A DNA stretch of 30,382 nucleotides. It comes from Chalara sp. BL73 (Eukaryota > Ascomycota > Leotiomycetes > Helotiales). A program made the position numbers and the translations under genes. The notes beneath the pieces were generated by a model, which saw nothing but the letters and a program-made list of their open reading frames with translations, had not been told where the DNA came from and did not search any database. The stretch spans positions 1 to 30,382 of the forward strand of contig CAKJVC010000020.1 of the NCBI GenBank assembly GCA_918026815.1, given 5' to 3'. Of the stretch, positions 1 to 10,775 are shown piece after piece. Each line of letters begins with the position of its first letter. Positions within the stretch are counted from its first letter, which is position 1.

Positions 1-1748
1 GAAGATACGCCAAAGAGCGCTATCATATAGCCCTTTTGATAGACTGTCTCCCTCAGCCTGTGTTCTCCCTGTGAGAATGTCATAATGGTGTTGGCTTTCT
101 TCACCCACCTGCCAAAAGCTCGCCCAGCGACTTCGGAATTCTTGGACGGATAATTGTGGGTACAGATTTAATAGATGCTGTAGACAGTCGTTTTCCAATT
201 GTAACAGTCTTGACCCAAGGCTTGGATTAAGTTCCACCAAATTTTTGTTTATGTCTATATCATGGCCAGTTGGTATATATTCCACTTTTAGCACTTCTCG
301 TACGTTTCCAAGTAGAATTCCCTCCACAACCAGATTATTCCTATCCTCAGATACCGCCACCACGGCCACTGTCTTTGGCTTTGTGTTCCATCCAGTAAGT
401 GATGTCCAGTCTGGAACCCAAGACGGCATGTCATCTAACCTTTCACCAGCAAGCAGAAAATCTAAGCCATCGTTCGTATGTTCAAGTAGATATATTGTGT
501 TCTGAAGAAAGAGCTGAGACACTGGCAAAGCATAGTCTGGCTGGAGATATGGTAAAGTTGTCTTACTATAAACTATCCCGAGCAAACCGTACACGTAATC
601 ATGAGGGTCTGTGGCTTTGAATTTGTTGCCTATTAGTTTCAATAACTCTAGCCACCTGGTGGCAAAAGGGTCGCGTGATGGGTGTGTCGGCGAAGGCTCG
701 AGTCTCTCCGAATCTCTATACCACTCAGAGATTCCCAAAAGTTCTGTGGCACTATCATCTGGTCCAGAGATTCCTATGCATTTGCCCTCGGATCCCCCGT
801 AGATTGGCAAAATCGACTTACAGCAGAAGGTGCCAATAACGCAGAGTGTGATCCAGGGAATGTGGTGGAAGCCATACCATGCAGTAATCGGGCCGTTAGA
901 CAAAACAAATTCTTGAATAATCCAGATCCTTCGAAACCACGGCAGTAAGAGAATTGTCGCAACCACCTTCGCTGCCGTTGATCGTTGTTCGAGTTCCCTT
1001 GAAACAGATGTTTGACGGCATCCTGTAGTTCTGCCTCAACACGACCAAATTGAGGAACCATGTTGTAAGTCCGCTCTTGCAAGTTAAAGGTGTTTATTCG
1101 ATCATCAAGCCGCCGAGATATATCTAACAGGAACTCGAACGCATTATCTACATCTGTGTCGGAAATATTGTTGTAATCTCCTAGCCAGACATATAGGCAC
1201 GATGCCGCGCTATATATATCTCGCATTCGGTGGACTTCGTGATTTCTCTCAGAAATGTTAAGCTGATTGATGCAAATAGCATCGATCCAGAAATATACAG
1301 CATAGCCTCCTGTATCAGGTGAAATCTTATCATCCGCGGAACTAACGAAAGGACCTCTAACATCCTCATCTTCTATTGGGCCATTTGGACAGGTGCTTAA
1401 CAACATCTGCAATTCAGACTGATTATTGGCCACAGATGGACGATTTTGGCGCCTCTGGAATACTCTGGCAATCGAAGCTAATAGTACCTGCATATGTTGC
1501 AAGAAGCTCTTCAAATTAGTGGTAACGGGGTATTGCATTCCCATAAGGTCGATGTTTGAAGTGATTTGCGGATCACCCCAAACATATGAAACGGCGATGT
1601 ACTTAGGAGCCGACTGTAATGAAACATGTTCGAGAGTGCATCGGACTGGATCTTCATAGTTCCCAGGGTAGAGCTTCATTAAGCGGATTTCGGAGGGATC
1701 GGACGATGAGAGCGCATGATGAGGTGAGGGACCGTGAAATGTATTCAT
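1..1748 (-). CDS. HET-domain (heterokaryon incompatibility) protein, 3' end beyond the window
   Basis: HET-domain proteins act in fungal allorecognition, where mismatched alleles trigger cell death on hyphal fusion. The protein shows the ordered HET blocks: YIAVSYVWGDP about 50 residues in, then FWIDAICINQ and the run ending LYVWLGD, then PWFRRIWIIQE, and later DPHDYVYGLLGI and MPSWVPDWTS. The ATG at 1748 (MNTFHGPS) is preferred; an in-frame ATG at 1835 would add 29 residues. The first half and the second half (about 995 to 1) are in different frames: the change lies near 990-1040 and is resolved by one extra base, for example in the C3 run at 996-998. From there the frame is open for about 330 codons to the window edge without a stop. 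The frameshift is therefore probably a sequence error; a small intron is a less likely alternative. Family assignment is certain, integrity is not. Confidence 0.9.
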
Positions 1749-2341
1749 CACCCTAACACGACTACACGACTTAAACAGGTATCGACGTTCTTGAATGTAT
1801 AACTTTCTAAGTAGATTGACGCTAAGTTCAAGCATGAAGCAGCAATGCGAATAAAAGAAGCTGGAAATAGTTGTCCATTAAGAGCACATACTCCCGTGTC
1901 AGGCATTTTTTCGGAGATGAGGTAATTCAACATGGTTCGACCTTTTTATTGGGTCGCAGAAAGGAAGACAATGAAGTAAGACGGGTTAATCTATTGCCTT
2001 GATTATATTAACTGTGCGTGCGGCTTTTTATAAACGGAGACTATTTACGACTTGGTGTTGCCCTGCCGCTCTGGTATTGTAGTACAAGTGAATCATAGAT
2101 TCGGCTAAACGCAGATCAGCACCGCAAGGAAATAGTAATACCACATACCCCTCATGTCCCGCTCAGCAATAATATTTTACAACCTGAGCACTTGTACCGT
2201 ACAAATCAGGTAGCGGCGTAAGGGTGTGATATAGTTCCTTCGATACAGCAACCAAATAGGATGAGGGGTCTTTAACAGCCCAAGTAGGGGGTGGCCCAAA
2301 AGGCGGGTGGGGACTTAATACGAGTTATTCAACTGCATTAT
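1749..2341. other. Intergenic, no gene seen
   Basis: This is the 5' side of the HET gene and the 3' side of the SDR gene. No coding frame with recognisable content was found on either strand. A G/C-rich patch lies near 2285-2312, but nothing identifiable. Confidence 0.5.
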
Positions 2342-3687
2342 CTAGTCATGCTTATCCCAATCAACTAGCGCATCTGACCCAACTTTATCCTTAATTATAC
2401 GTTCACTCAATTCCCACAGAGCCGCACCGAGTGTAGGGTCGGAGGCTTGGCTGGACTCTTTCCCTGGTTTTCCTGGTTTTCCCTAAGACAATATTAGTTG
2501 TGAAAATACAGCACATTAACAGCTACCAGGCTATAACGATGTCTCCGACAGCTTGAAGACTTCAGCGTGCTAAGAACGTACCGGGTCGATGAAGTAGAAA
2601 CCGTTCCATTCTTTCTCTTCAATTTCTGGACTTGTTGCAGCATACCTATACATATATCACGTTAGTAGTGTGTCTACAGCATAGCCACTTTGTCAAGTGC
2701 TAGAGGAGACGAAAAGCGACTTACAGCGCACTATATGAGCCCTGCTCAACGTCCCGACCTCCAGCCAGCATAATAGAAGTAATTATCTTCTCGAACAGGC
2801 CGGGATACGCGTCCTTCCATTGCTGTTGCATGGCCGTGTTCACCTGTCAAATGTGAGCGCGTTTCTGTAGAGCGTGGGCAAAACATACAGCGCCAGGATG
2901 GACAGAGAGCGCATAAATGTTATCGCCGTTCCTCTCGATAACACGTTTGACTATGCCATATTTGACGCCTAGGATAATTGCCAGCTTTGTCCTTGCATAC
3001 AGTTCAGTGTTGCCAACATTAGGGTTGTTGATTTCTTCAAGGGACCCAAAGTGAACAACTGACGGCGCCCCCTGTGCATTTCAGAAGCCTCAAATACGAT
3101 ACGGGGGCAGGCGTATTTGGTAGTTGGGACGTTTTTCGGAGAAGAGGATAAAGGAGGTTTACGGCATAGAAGTGGCCGAGCCAGTTCACTCCAAAGTGCC
3201 TGTCAATGCCATCGGCGTCCTCTCCATATTGATTTGCGTTGATACCAGCACTGAGAATGAGCTTTTGACGGACGTCAGTCAATTTGATCACAGTAATTCA
3301 TTTGGTTGCATGAGCACACGTACCAGGTCTAACCGTTCTTCTCTTTTGGCAAGATCAGTAAACACATCTCTCACGTTCTTGAGTGATCCGAGGTCGCAAG
3401 GCAGCCACTCAATCTGTGCATTTTCTCCCACATCCTGCTTGATTTTCGAGATGGCATCGTTTCCTTGGTCTTCTTTGCGATTGATCATGATAACACGTGC
3501 CTTCTCTTGGACGAATGCTCGCGCAATCTCAAAACTGGCCTAATATTAATATCTCAGCTCCTCATAGCAGTCTATGGCAATCTACTTGCCCTATGCCGAA
3601 AGCTCCGCCTGTAATGACAGCGACTCGGCCACTAAGATCGTGGATATCCTTCTCAGGCCCTACGACGGGTTGAAGGATGGACTGCAT
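2342..3687 (-). CDS. Short-chain dehydrogenase/reductase (retinol-dehydrogenase/WWOX-like), six exons
   Basis: A classical Rossmann-fold SDR, an NAD(P)-dependent oxidoreductase of unknown substrate, about 338 residues after correction. Exons on the minus strand: 3687-3586, 3539-3324, 3261-2889, 2843-2725, 2645-2582, 2482-2342, all with GT..AG introns of 45-99 nt. Visible motifs are the cofactor loop VITGGAFGIG near residue 24, LPCDLGSL (adenine-ring Asp), LILSAGINAN (the NNAG position, here SAG), the YARTK catalytic Tyr/Lys pair and SVHPGAV. Exon 3 needs two single-base insertions, one in the G5 run at 3103-3107 and one in the C5 run at 3068-3072. Between them the shifted frame reads PRIVFEASEMHR, exactly the family sequence. 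Both sites are 5-base homopolymers one base short, so I take the gene as intact and the sequence as wrong. Otherwise it is a very recent pseudogene. Confidence 0.88.
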
Positions 3688-3867
3688 AGTGAAGAATATC
3701 TCGTTATTATGGGAAGTGTGATCTGTTGGGGATATGCTCGCAAGGCTCTGTCATAAGGTGTTATGGTTCGTATTGGATCAAAGTTGTGGTCAAAACTGCC
3801 TGAGAAACATTGCGCATTTGGCTTCTATCGGTTCATTGACAGCAATTGAAACGTCATTCCTCCAACG

Positions 3868-4170
3868 TCAGGATGACGTACGTCGATCCGAGGATGTGGG
3901 AATTTGTCTTGTTTTGTTAAGGTGTAGTGGTGTCCGACCGTTCGTATCTTTGGTGTTCACGTCGACGCAGTCATTGGCAAGCAGCAGCTCCACAACGGCC
4001 TCTTTCCCCACCACCCCATCGCTACGACCGCCACTGTTCCTGAAGGTGTACGGATCTTCAATTCGAGGTTCGTCGATGGGATCTCTCGGGTCAAGTGAGT
4101 GCAGTGCACAAGACGGGCATTGCCTTATCCAACAATAGTGACAAGAATTGCCAGGATGGCTAAAGGGCAT
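3868..4170 (-). pseudogene. Ankyrin-repeat relic
   Basis: One minus-strand frame contains a recognisable ankyrin unit: a helix pair ending GKEAVVELLLAND, followed by VDVNTKDTNGRTPLH, the standard ankyrin turn. Ankyrin repeats are protein-binding modules. The flanking sequence in the same frame does not look like ankyrin and no proper start or continuing repeat was found. It is therefore a fragment of a larger ankyrin protein. It sits just upstream of the SDR start (3687), on the same strand. It may share ancestry with the larger relic at 7.4-8.5 kb, but that was not established. Confidence 0.6.
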
Positions 4171-4345
4171 TCGTGGAACAATTCCTTTTCTTTTTTACGG
4201 TTAATATCTGGGATCAGTGAAAGCAGTCGTATGGTGATGAGGTCGACTTTTTGATACTACACTGGTATTAGTATGAGATATCTCGTAGAGCACTAACGTC
4301 TGTCCCTGCGTCCCGAGACGCACCTTGTCATGAGATGGATCTATA

Positions 4346-4759
4346 GTTTTTGTTGTATCACTTCCTGTGATACTTTAACTAGTTAACTATGATTTAACCC
4401 GTAATTAATGCTCATTGAGGTTGGTGGATAAGTTTTTGTAACTAGGAAGCAAATATAGTTATTCAAGGATTAGGAGATAGGTCGTGGCGAGCTGGGCTCA
4501 CTTGCATTGGAAGGCATGTGATTTGTTTCAATCACCAACAATCATTTGACGAAAAGTGAATGCGAGAAAGACGCAATGGGACACACTAATGCGCAGATTT
4601 AACTTATCCGTATCACCAACAATAAGGAAACCATAGTGACTAACTAACTAGTTAACTAGTTAACGTTAAGCCCAGTAGGTACCGGCTCGAGCAATTACAA
4701 GTTATCAGAAATAAGAAGTAACTAGTTGTCACTCAACGAGAGTGATACAAACACAAAAC
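4346..4759. repeat. Candidate MITE-like element with degenerate inverted ends
   Basis: The left arm (about 4346-4387: GTTTTTGTTGTATCACTTCC then TGTGATAC..TAACTAGTTA) resembles the reverse complement of the right arm (about 4719-4759: GTTTTGTGTTTGTATCACTC..ACTAGTTA). The interior has further TAACTAGTTAAC palindromes near 4378 and 4645-4663. No ORF and no convincing target duplication were seen. The right arm lies a few bases from the stop of the next gene, so the element would supply its 3' UTR. Arms are imperfect and the call is tentative. Confidence 0.3.
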
Positions 4760-4764
4760 TGACA

Positions 4765-5710
4765 TTAAAAAGGAGGATCCTCCATCCGAATTTCTTTCAG
4801 AACTTGATATACCTCTTCACTAACGTCCCTCCAACCTTCTTGACCTTTCGTGGCCTGACCAAACATTGACATCGGGATTATTTTAAATCGATGACCTGCC
4901 CATACGCCTTGTGTAAAGTTGTCACCATTATAACCCATAGAGGTGGATGGATCTTGGGACCAACAAATATGGGACATTGCTGCGTCTCCAAGACTCCATC
5001 TTAGGTCTCCGTTCCCCACCAACTCTTTCCCGCTGTCGCATACGCCCAACACATACTCTCGACTAGTCAAGTTAAGTAAGGCATGTTGTTGGCCTGAAGG
5101 AAAAGACTCTTCAAAAAGTCGAGAGTATGCTGTTTGAAATGCGGTTGCTTTGCTAAAGTCAGACTTTAAGCACTCCAACAGCTGTTTAGCGCAATCGTTA
5201 AGCGATATCACCACTTTGTACCTTCTGTCGTATATGGTTTCTGATTCGGACTCATATCCAGGCGGGGAGGTGTCGGAGTACTCTCCAACACAAATAATTC
5301 TTTCATTTGCCCAAGTTCCAAGGAGATTATCGAAAAGCATCTCTACTAGGACTGCCATATCGCGCTGGCAAAGGTAATTTCCGATAAAAGGATAGTTTAG
5401 AGTTTTGAAATACACTTTTTCAAGTAGCGATGAATATATGTCCCCGTCACGATTATCGCTATGTTCAGATAGATAAGCTCGAAGTTTCGACTGTAGTTGG
5501 CTAGTGTCTTTAATCCTAAAATTGGTTTATATCATGCAAATTCATCTAAAAGTGGTGGTGACCTTACTGCTTGGCTATTGGCTCCATCAATTGCTGTTGC
5601 AAATAATAGCCTGCAAGTCCATTTGGTAAGATGCACCTTAGCTTATCTGCAACAACAGTAGTCAGTTGCTGCCCTCGGTCCGGACAAACGACCTGCCAAC
5701 ATTGACCCAT
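4765..5710 (-). CDS. Conserved fungal protein of unknown function (MGQ.W family), two exons
   Basis: I do not know a function for this family. Exon 1 is 5710-5568 and exon 2 is 5515-4765, with a 52-nt intron (gtaagg..ttttag) joined as CA|G; the product is 297 aa with no frameshift. The ATG at 5710 gives MGQCWQVVCPD, matching the MGQ.W opening I associate with a set of fungal hypothetical proteins, so it is chosen over non-ATG codons upstream in the open frame. The C-terminal part carries ICWSQDPSTSMGYNGD and GVWAGHRF, a block I also recall from uncharacterised, sometimes F-box-associated, fungal proteins. No signal peptide or membrane segment is visible, suggesting a soluble intracellular protein. 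It is one of the few intact genes in the left third of the window. Confidence 0.75.
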
Positions 5711-6494
5711 GGCTTCACTAATTAGCTGGGGCGGCCAAAGGGACAAATAGTGTTGAGGAGGGTGTGGCCGATGAAGATAACAGTTGGATATCCTGAACGC
5801 AGTGGCGAATATAGAGTAGAGAAAATAGAAATGGAAGGGAACTGGAAAGTGAGGCAGCCGACTAGTTATAAGCAGAGCCGTTTTTGGACCCCACTACTAG
5901 GCAGCCTTTTTCTAGATCTTGACTCTAACGTTGTAAAGGGCCCTCCCTAGGTTTCGCCACAGTGGCCTTTTCCTCCTTAAGGGTTGTGAGTCACGCATGT
6001 ACCTACCATTCCCACGTCTGCCCCAATAGTTAATCGAGAAATGGATTGTGTGATCGTAGCCGCTTTCGCTTCGTAGGTGCCTATGCGTATTTGGACCCAG
6101 TTTTTGAGAGAAAGATTAAACACGAAGCCACTTGCGAATGGAAACCACTTAGTTACCTCCTGCGCTAACGTTGCCCTTGAAGGCAATGCCTATGCGTCCT
6201 AGATTACACCCGGGCTGTAGCCACTGTTTGCAATCTGGTTATCGCCTTTCTGTGGAGGATGTTACTATTGAATCATAAACGATAAGCAGGGACGTGTAAA
6301 TTCTGTCGATACTGGATATTCGCCATCAGTAATGAGTGTGTACAGCTGGCAACGGAATCTGATATCGGAATACTAACATGGAGCTGAGGCTTCCGATATA
6401 CCCAGCCCAAAAGTGCAAAGAGAGTTCATTTCTGCTTGGTGTAGATTTTGGCCTTCGCTAGGCGTGCTAGCGTTTCGTCGATCAAAGGGAGCGG
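5711..6494. other. Intergenic, no gene seen
   Basis: Short frames occur on both strands but none shows recognisable motifs, a plausible start context or good splice structure. The segment separates the divergent starts of the minus-strand gene at 5710 and the plus-strand gene near 6495, so promoter sequence for both must lie here. Confidence 0.4.
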
Positions 6495-7321
6495 GTGTTG
6501 ATCGAAACAAGGGCCGATTACCTACGAAGTACTGCGTCGAATGACTGTTTATTTGGGCACTATGCTGTCATTCAGGTAAACTACGACGGTTCACGATTGA
6601 CACCGGAGCAGAGACGCGCCCTTTTCAAGAGTTATTGGGCCATGCACTTGAAACTGATCGGTCTACGATCACCGCAATACTACGCGCAATACTACGGGGA
6701 AAAATCGAAATGCCAGTCTGTTTCGGAAATCGCTTGGCCGGGGACGGTAATCCCAGTCTGGATCAGGTGGCAATATGTCCAGGCCTTCTTCTTGCAAGGG
6801 TGTAGGGCTTTTCCATTCCATGCGAGGATGGCGGAACTTACGGAGCTCGAAATATTCAGAATCGTCGAGAGATGATGGATCGGTGGGCCGCAGTCGAATC
6901 CGGCGTGGAATTAATGCCTTTGCCCGACTCGCATTTGTTGAGGGATATGGGGCGCAGTCCGTGCGGCACACTCTTCCCTTGGTACCTGGTCAAGGGGCTC
7001 ATGACATTGCGCGAACATGCCAACGATCAAGGGGACATATCATACGGTGAAGAGTATGACAGCGCAATGGTCAAAAGAGAGGAGGCAATCAATCGGTGGA
7101 AAGGGAGAAACCCAGACTCGATATTGGCAGATGACCTGCTTTCCATCTACAAGACTTGGCCTGCAGATTTGATGGACGAGCTGGATGAAATAGACCGGGA
7201 GGCGATCCGATGCGGAAGGAGGAAGTACGTAGCCATTCTCAGAGAGACGGAACCGAAGATGCAGACGCTGGTTACATTCTGGAGAGATTTTGGGCTTGTT
7301 ACTGTATCAAACTTTACATAA
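6495..7321 (+). CDS. Hypothetical protein, frame broken at about 6873
   Basis: Two adjacent plus-strand frames make one plausible soluble protein of about 275 aa. The first runs to 6875 and ends ELEIFRIVER; the second begins MMDRWAAVESG at 6872 and ends FWRDFGLVTVSN. Inserting one base at the GAGAGATGATGG junction joins them without loss. The product is rich in charged residues and Trp, with no membrane segment. The start is uncertain: the frame is open upstream to a TAG near 6470, the codon at 6495 is GTG, and a neighbouring frame upstream also looks coding, so an exon or another lost base may be missing. Family not recognised. It may be a real gene with a sequence error or an early pseudogene. 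Confidence 0.5.
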
Positions 7322-7400
7322 CCGCTAATCAACGACATGTGAGTCACTGGCAGCATTTCTAGGACACCCCAATTATGAAAACGCTCCATCACTCTGCATT

Positions 7401-8515
7401 CTAGTATAGTAATGATATCTTGAAGGTTGCTTTCGCGCTGCCTGAAGCGGACTGGCAAGTATCCCTCCGGTGGACGCAGGATTCGTGTAAAAGGAGTTTC
7501 ACTATATCCAACCGGCCCTTATAGCACGCTTCTTGCAAAGGGCTACCAAACGTCATGTCCAGCAAGTCGCAAATCGGGGTTCTACTTTTAATAGAAGGCA
7601 TGCAATTTTGTCGTATCCGAAGGCGATCGCTATCTGAAACAGACTCATGTGATGCTGAGAATTCAGCTCACTCTCGTCTCAAGTACTACTTTCGCATCAT
7701 TCTCAAGCAGCAAGCGCACGATCCTTTCCTCGCCACCGACAACAGCGGCTCGGAGTGGGGGACCCGAATATGCCTCCCGTACTGTTTACTGATTGGGAGG
7801 CGCCAGCCGCCTATAAGGTTGGAGAGAAGATCTTCGAAGTACTCGGAAGCGCGCTGCAGCTCGTTACTGCAGCGAAAGCAATTCGCGAGTGCCTCGATGG
7901 CAAGTGCTGCATTCGGATGTGCCTTACCCTGAGCACGGACTGGAATGCATATTCGGACCATATTCTCGAAGCTTGCTATGTCATCTTCATCTGATTCAGA
8001 AGATATAGGAGTCTTTTTTGGAATCCTCCGGTATTTTCAAAGAGTCGTCAGTTGCTGTATCAAGCAAAGACAGAAGCTGCGCTACCTGTATATTGTCAAC
8101 AACACATAGAGCCTCTCACCCATAGATGGCCGCCTCAGCCGCCATACTGAATTTATCTCCAGCTAGATCCGCTTTCCCCTCTTCGTGTGTATAATGTGCG
8201 GCGATAGGTATTCCTGAATTTACAACGATGAAATCTCCAATTTTCTCGGCAACCTCAGCGGGTTGCTCCTTGCCGTTATTTCCGTTACGCCTCAAAGCTC
8301 GAGCCTTTCCGACTGTCCTCTATAAATCGTAAGCAAAGGCTAGATTAACGTCTACCGGCGTGGAGGTGGTTGATTGGCATCTCGCTCTTGAGGCGACATA
8401 TTTCTAACGAGCCATTTCTGAATCTCTATCTATCCTCCTGCTTGAAGGGCTGCTAAAGGTAAACGAGGAGTAATCTCATCCGATAAGCGCTCTAGAGCAT
8501 GCACGACCGCCTCTG
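7401..8515 (-). pseudogene. Decayed ankyrin-repeat protein
   Basis: Several minus-strand frames contain ankyrin-type repeats in the same order and direction: GGEERIVRLLLENDAKV near 7720, then MSLFQIAIAFGYDKIACLLL near 7620, then GSPLQEACYKGRLDIVKLLL near 7530. They lie in different frames with stops between them, so the gene is broken in several places, beyond what one sequencing error would explain. Upstream on the same strand (about 8515-8000), pieces such as EAVVHALERLSDEITPRLPL and VAEKIGDFIVVNSGIPIAAH look like remnants of its N-terminal part, but I cannot name a domain. A single start, exon structure and length cannot be reconstructed. Called a pseudogene with good confidence for the ankyrin part only. 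Confidence 0.6.
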
Positions 8516-8665
8516 CTTGAAAAAAAAGAAATCTGGTAACTAGTTACGGCCAGTCGCGCATTACCGTTTCCGATACACTTAATAGTTATTCTACGTCGTC
8601 ATCACACATTGCTCCAGCGATGCCAATTAAATAGATGGTCACAGTTTAGCAGGGGTTTCCGCTAA

Positions 8666-9016
8666 AATGATGATGCCAATTGCGCCATGGTACCGGAACC
8701 TTGGAGGGATTGGCAGGCATGATAGACAGGAATAGCACTTTTATGCTAGAGGGAAAACCAAGACTTGAATAAGGGTGTCAAAAGCATTTGGCTCGGCCAC
8801 GGTACTGCGGACAAAGGCACAGACTATGCAGCAAGCAAGAGGTGGTTTGATGCGCAACTTGATGTGGAGGACAAGGAGTTCAAATCATACGAAGGGTGGT
8901 CGCATCAGTTGCATGCGGATTTGCCTGAAAACAGAGGTATATTTGCAAAGGATGTGGCGGATTGGATATTGACAAGATCCGGGTCTGAATCTAAGAATGG
9001 AGAGGCCAAATTATGA
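8666..9016 (+). pseudogene. Monoacylglycerol lipase (alpha/beta hydrolase) C-terminal relic
   Basis: The 3' part matches the C-terminus of fungal monoglyceride lipases: SIWLGHGTADKGTDYAASKR (catalytic Asp region), then DKEFKSYEGWSHQLHADLPE with the catalytic His in WSHQLH, ending AKDVADWILTRSG. Just upstream, in another frame, HGTGTLEGLAGMIDRNSTF is the preceding lipase segment. The frames join at about 8760 by removal of one base. Only about 115 of the usual roughly 300 residues remain; the lid, the GHSMGG nucleophile elbow and the N-terminus are absent. This is therefore a 5'-truncated remnant, not a gene. The family normally releases glycerol and fatty acid from monoacylglycerols. Confidence 0.8.
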
Positions 9017-10775
9017 GTTATTGACTGCGGAGTACGGTGTGTGGATTTTGGGTCACTTAGGGAGTTGAAGAATGATACCATGCTTGATCTGACAGGACCA
9101 ATTGGTCGTACGTAGGTTTGCACGAAGTCCTGGAGCACCTGTATAAGGGACTTGAGATTTGATTTCGGCATCGCCAAGATCCGCCTTGATTTCATTTTGT
9201 ACAAGTGCATTGAATTTGCGCATTTGCAGCTCTAACTCTTGCTTCTCAGATTTAAACGGCAAATATGCAGAGTCTCTTGCTGTGGATGGTCCCGGTGTTA
9301 GAGAAGTTAAGGTTTAGTTATCGAACCCCTCCCGTACATGACGCGCTGGCACAATTACGCATAACATCCAGCATTGTAGTCGTCTTGTTTCTGCATCCCG
9401 TGTTGATAGCTTTAGCACTTGCTCAAAGACCGGAGCGACTTTAGATGCCTACGGATGTGACCAAGGATCATGATAAATGGGGTGGACCTCGAAAGGAAGT
9501 GGGCTCAATTCGGCGGAAGCCATAATACCCTCTCCTGCTCATAATTTGCTCACCGTCAGCGTATTCTTTCTCCCTTTACCTATATTCGAGTCTGTGGTCC
9601 TTTTTTCGAACTCCTATTCTTTGCTTCAGCTTTTTCAAAAAAAAAACTTTTGAAAGTCTTCCAACATCATGATAGCCACCCCGCTGTGAAGCTCCACACC
9701 CTGTAGTAATTTGGTATCAGAGACAGAGAAACGCACTGAAATAGGTATTATAGATCTGGAGTATTATAGATCTGGAATCTTTTGTGAACCTATTAAAAGT
9801 TCAATATGCCCATTGGGGGTTGAAAAACTGGCCACCAAATCTCACAGACGACGGGAAGAAATGTATCAGGCAAAATGTGAGCAGGTCACTAGCAAAACTC
9901 TGAAATACTCCTCATTACTATTCTCAGCTTTCTACCACCATTGCAGTTTTAACCATAATGCGCTAATAGCAAAACTGGCAGGAACTCGTTCCCCTGATAT
10001 AGGACTTCGCGTTCTCGCTTAAACCCCTTTTCGCAATTATTCGCAATAACGATGCCGACAGTACGTATATGCTATAAAATCTTTCCCCGGTGATTGCGGA
10101 GGTGATGTTTGCGCGGCTGATTGGGCCGCCGTATATTGTGGTTGAGGGGACTCTGTGTATGTAACCTCCCAAAAGGCATAAGAATCGACATTGTCAGAAA
10201 AATCAAAATGACCCCATCGTCTCAGTCAATTCTTAGTCAAGTTTTTCTTTCGCCCTTTTGTAATCTATTAACCCCGATTAGCCGCGTTATTATGAACATG
10301 GATCGCGATGAACACGAATGAAGCACCATGTAGTGAGGTCCAAATATATTTAGGGAGCGTCGAATATTCCGAGAAAATCGAGATGGGAGAAAGTTAGTGA
10401 AAGAGAAAAACCTCACCTTCAGATAACAGCAAAACAGTGAATATGGACTATTTTTTTCGGAGCTGTTCCCACCTTCAACTCACAATAGTAAGGTATTGGG
10501 TTGTGTATTTTGGGAGTAAACAACATCATTTACAACAATACCTATGTTTAAGCGCATTTGTTCAATAGAAAATAGACATACCACCAGAGTATTTGAAGAA
10601 TTCCGTTGATGCTAATTCCCTTCTTTTCTTCATCTCCTTTCCAGAATTCATTAGATCGACGGCTTCATTCCAAACTCTTGTTCAATCCAGTATTGTTCCA
10701 ATTTTGTCATATTGACCTAGAAACTCAACTTCCTGTTCCTTCATCCCTTGTCCGACCAGATCGCGAATCGTCAAA
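9017..10775. other. Gene-poor stretch
   Basis: No supportable gene. Short frames near 9053-9290 (minus) and 9711-10022 (plus) have no recognisable content. A poly-A/T hairpin TTTTTCAAAAAAAAAACTTTT lies near 9630-9652. The promoter of the plus-strand gene at 10776, including pyrimidine-rich sequence at 10610-10740, occupies the right end. Confidence 0.4.
9745..9776. repeat. Perfect 16-bp tandem duplication
   Basis: The unit GTATTATAGATCTGGA occurs twice head to tail with no mismatch. A simple local duplication; no coding or regulatory role is apparent. Confidence 0.9.

Noticed and set aside
3124..3543. 139-codon plus-strand frame
   Set aside because: Antisense shadow of SDR exons 2 and 3, which carry family motifs.
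9053..9290. Minus-strand frame with KSEKQELELQMRKFNALVQN
   Set aside because: Reads protein-like for about 60 residues but has no start, no splice support and no family I recognise; possibly another relic.
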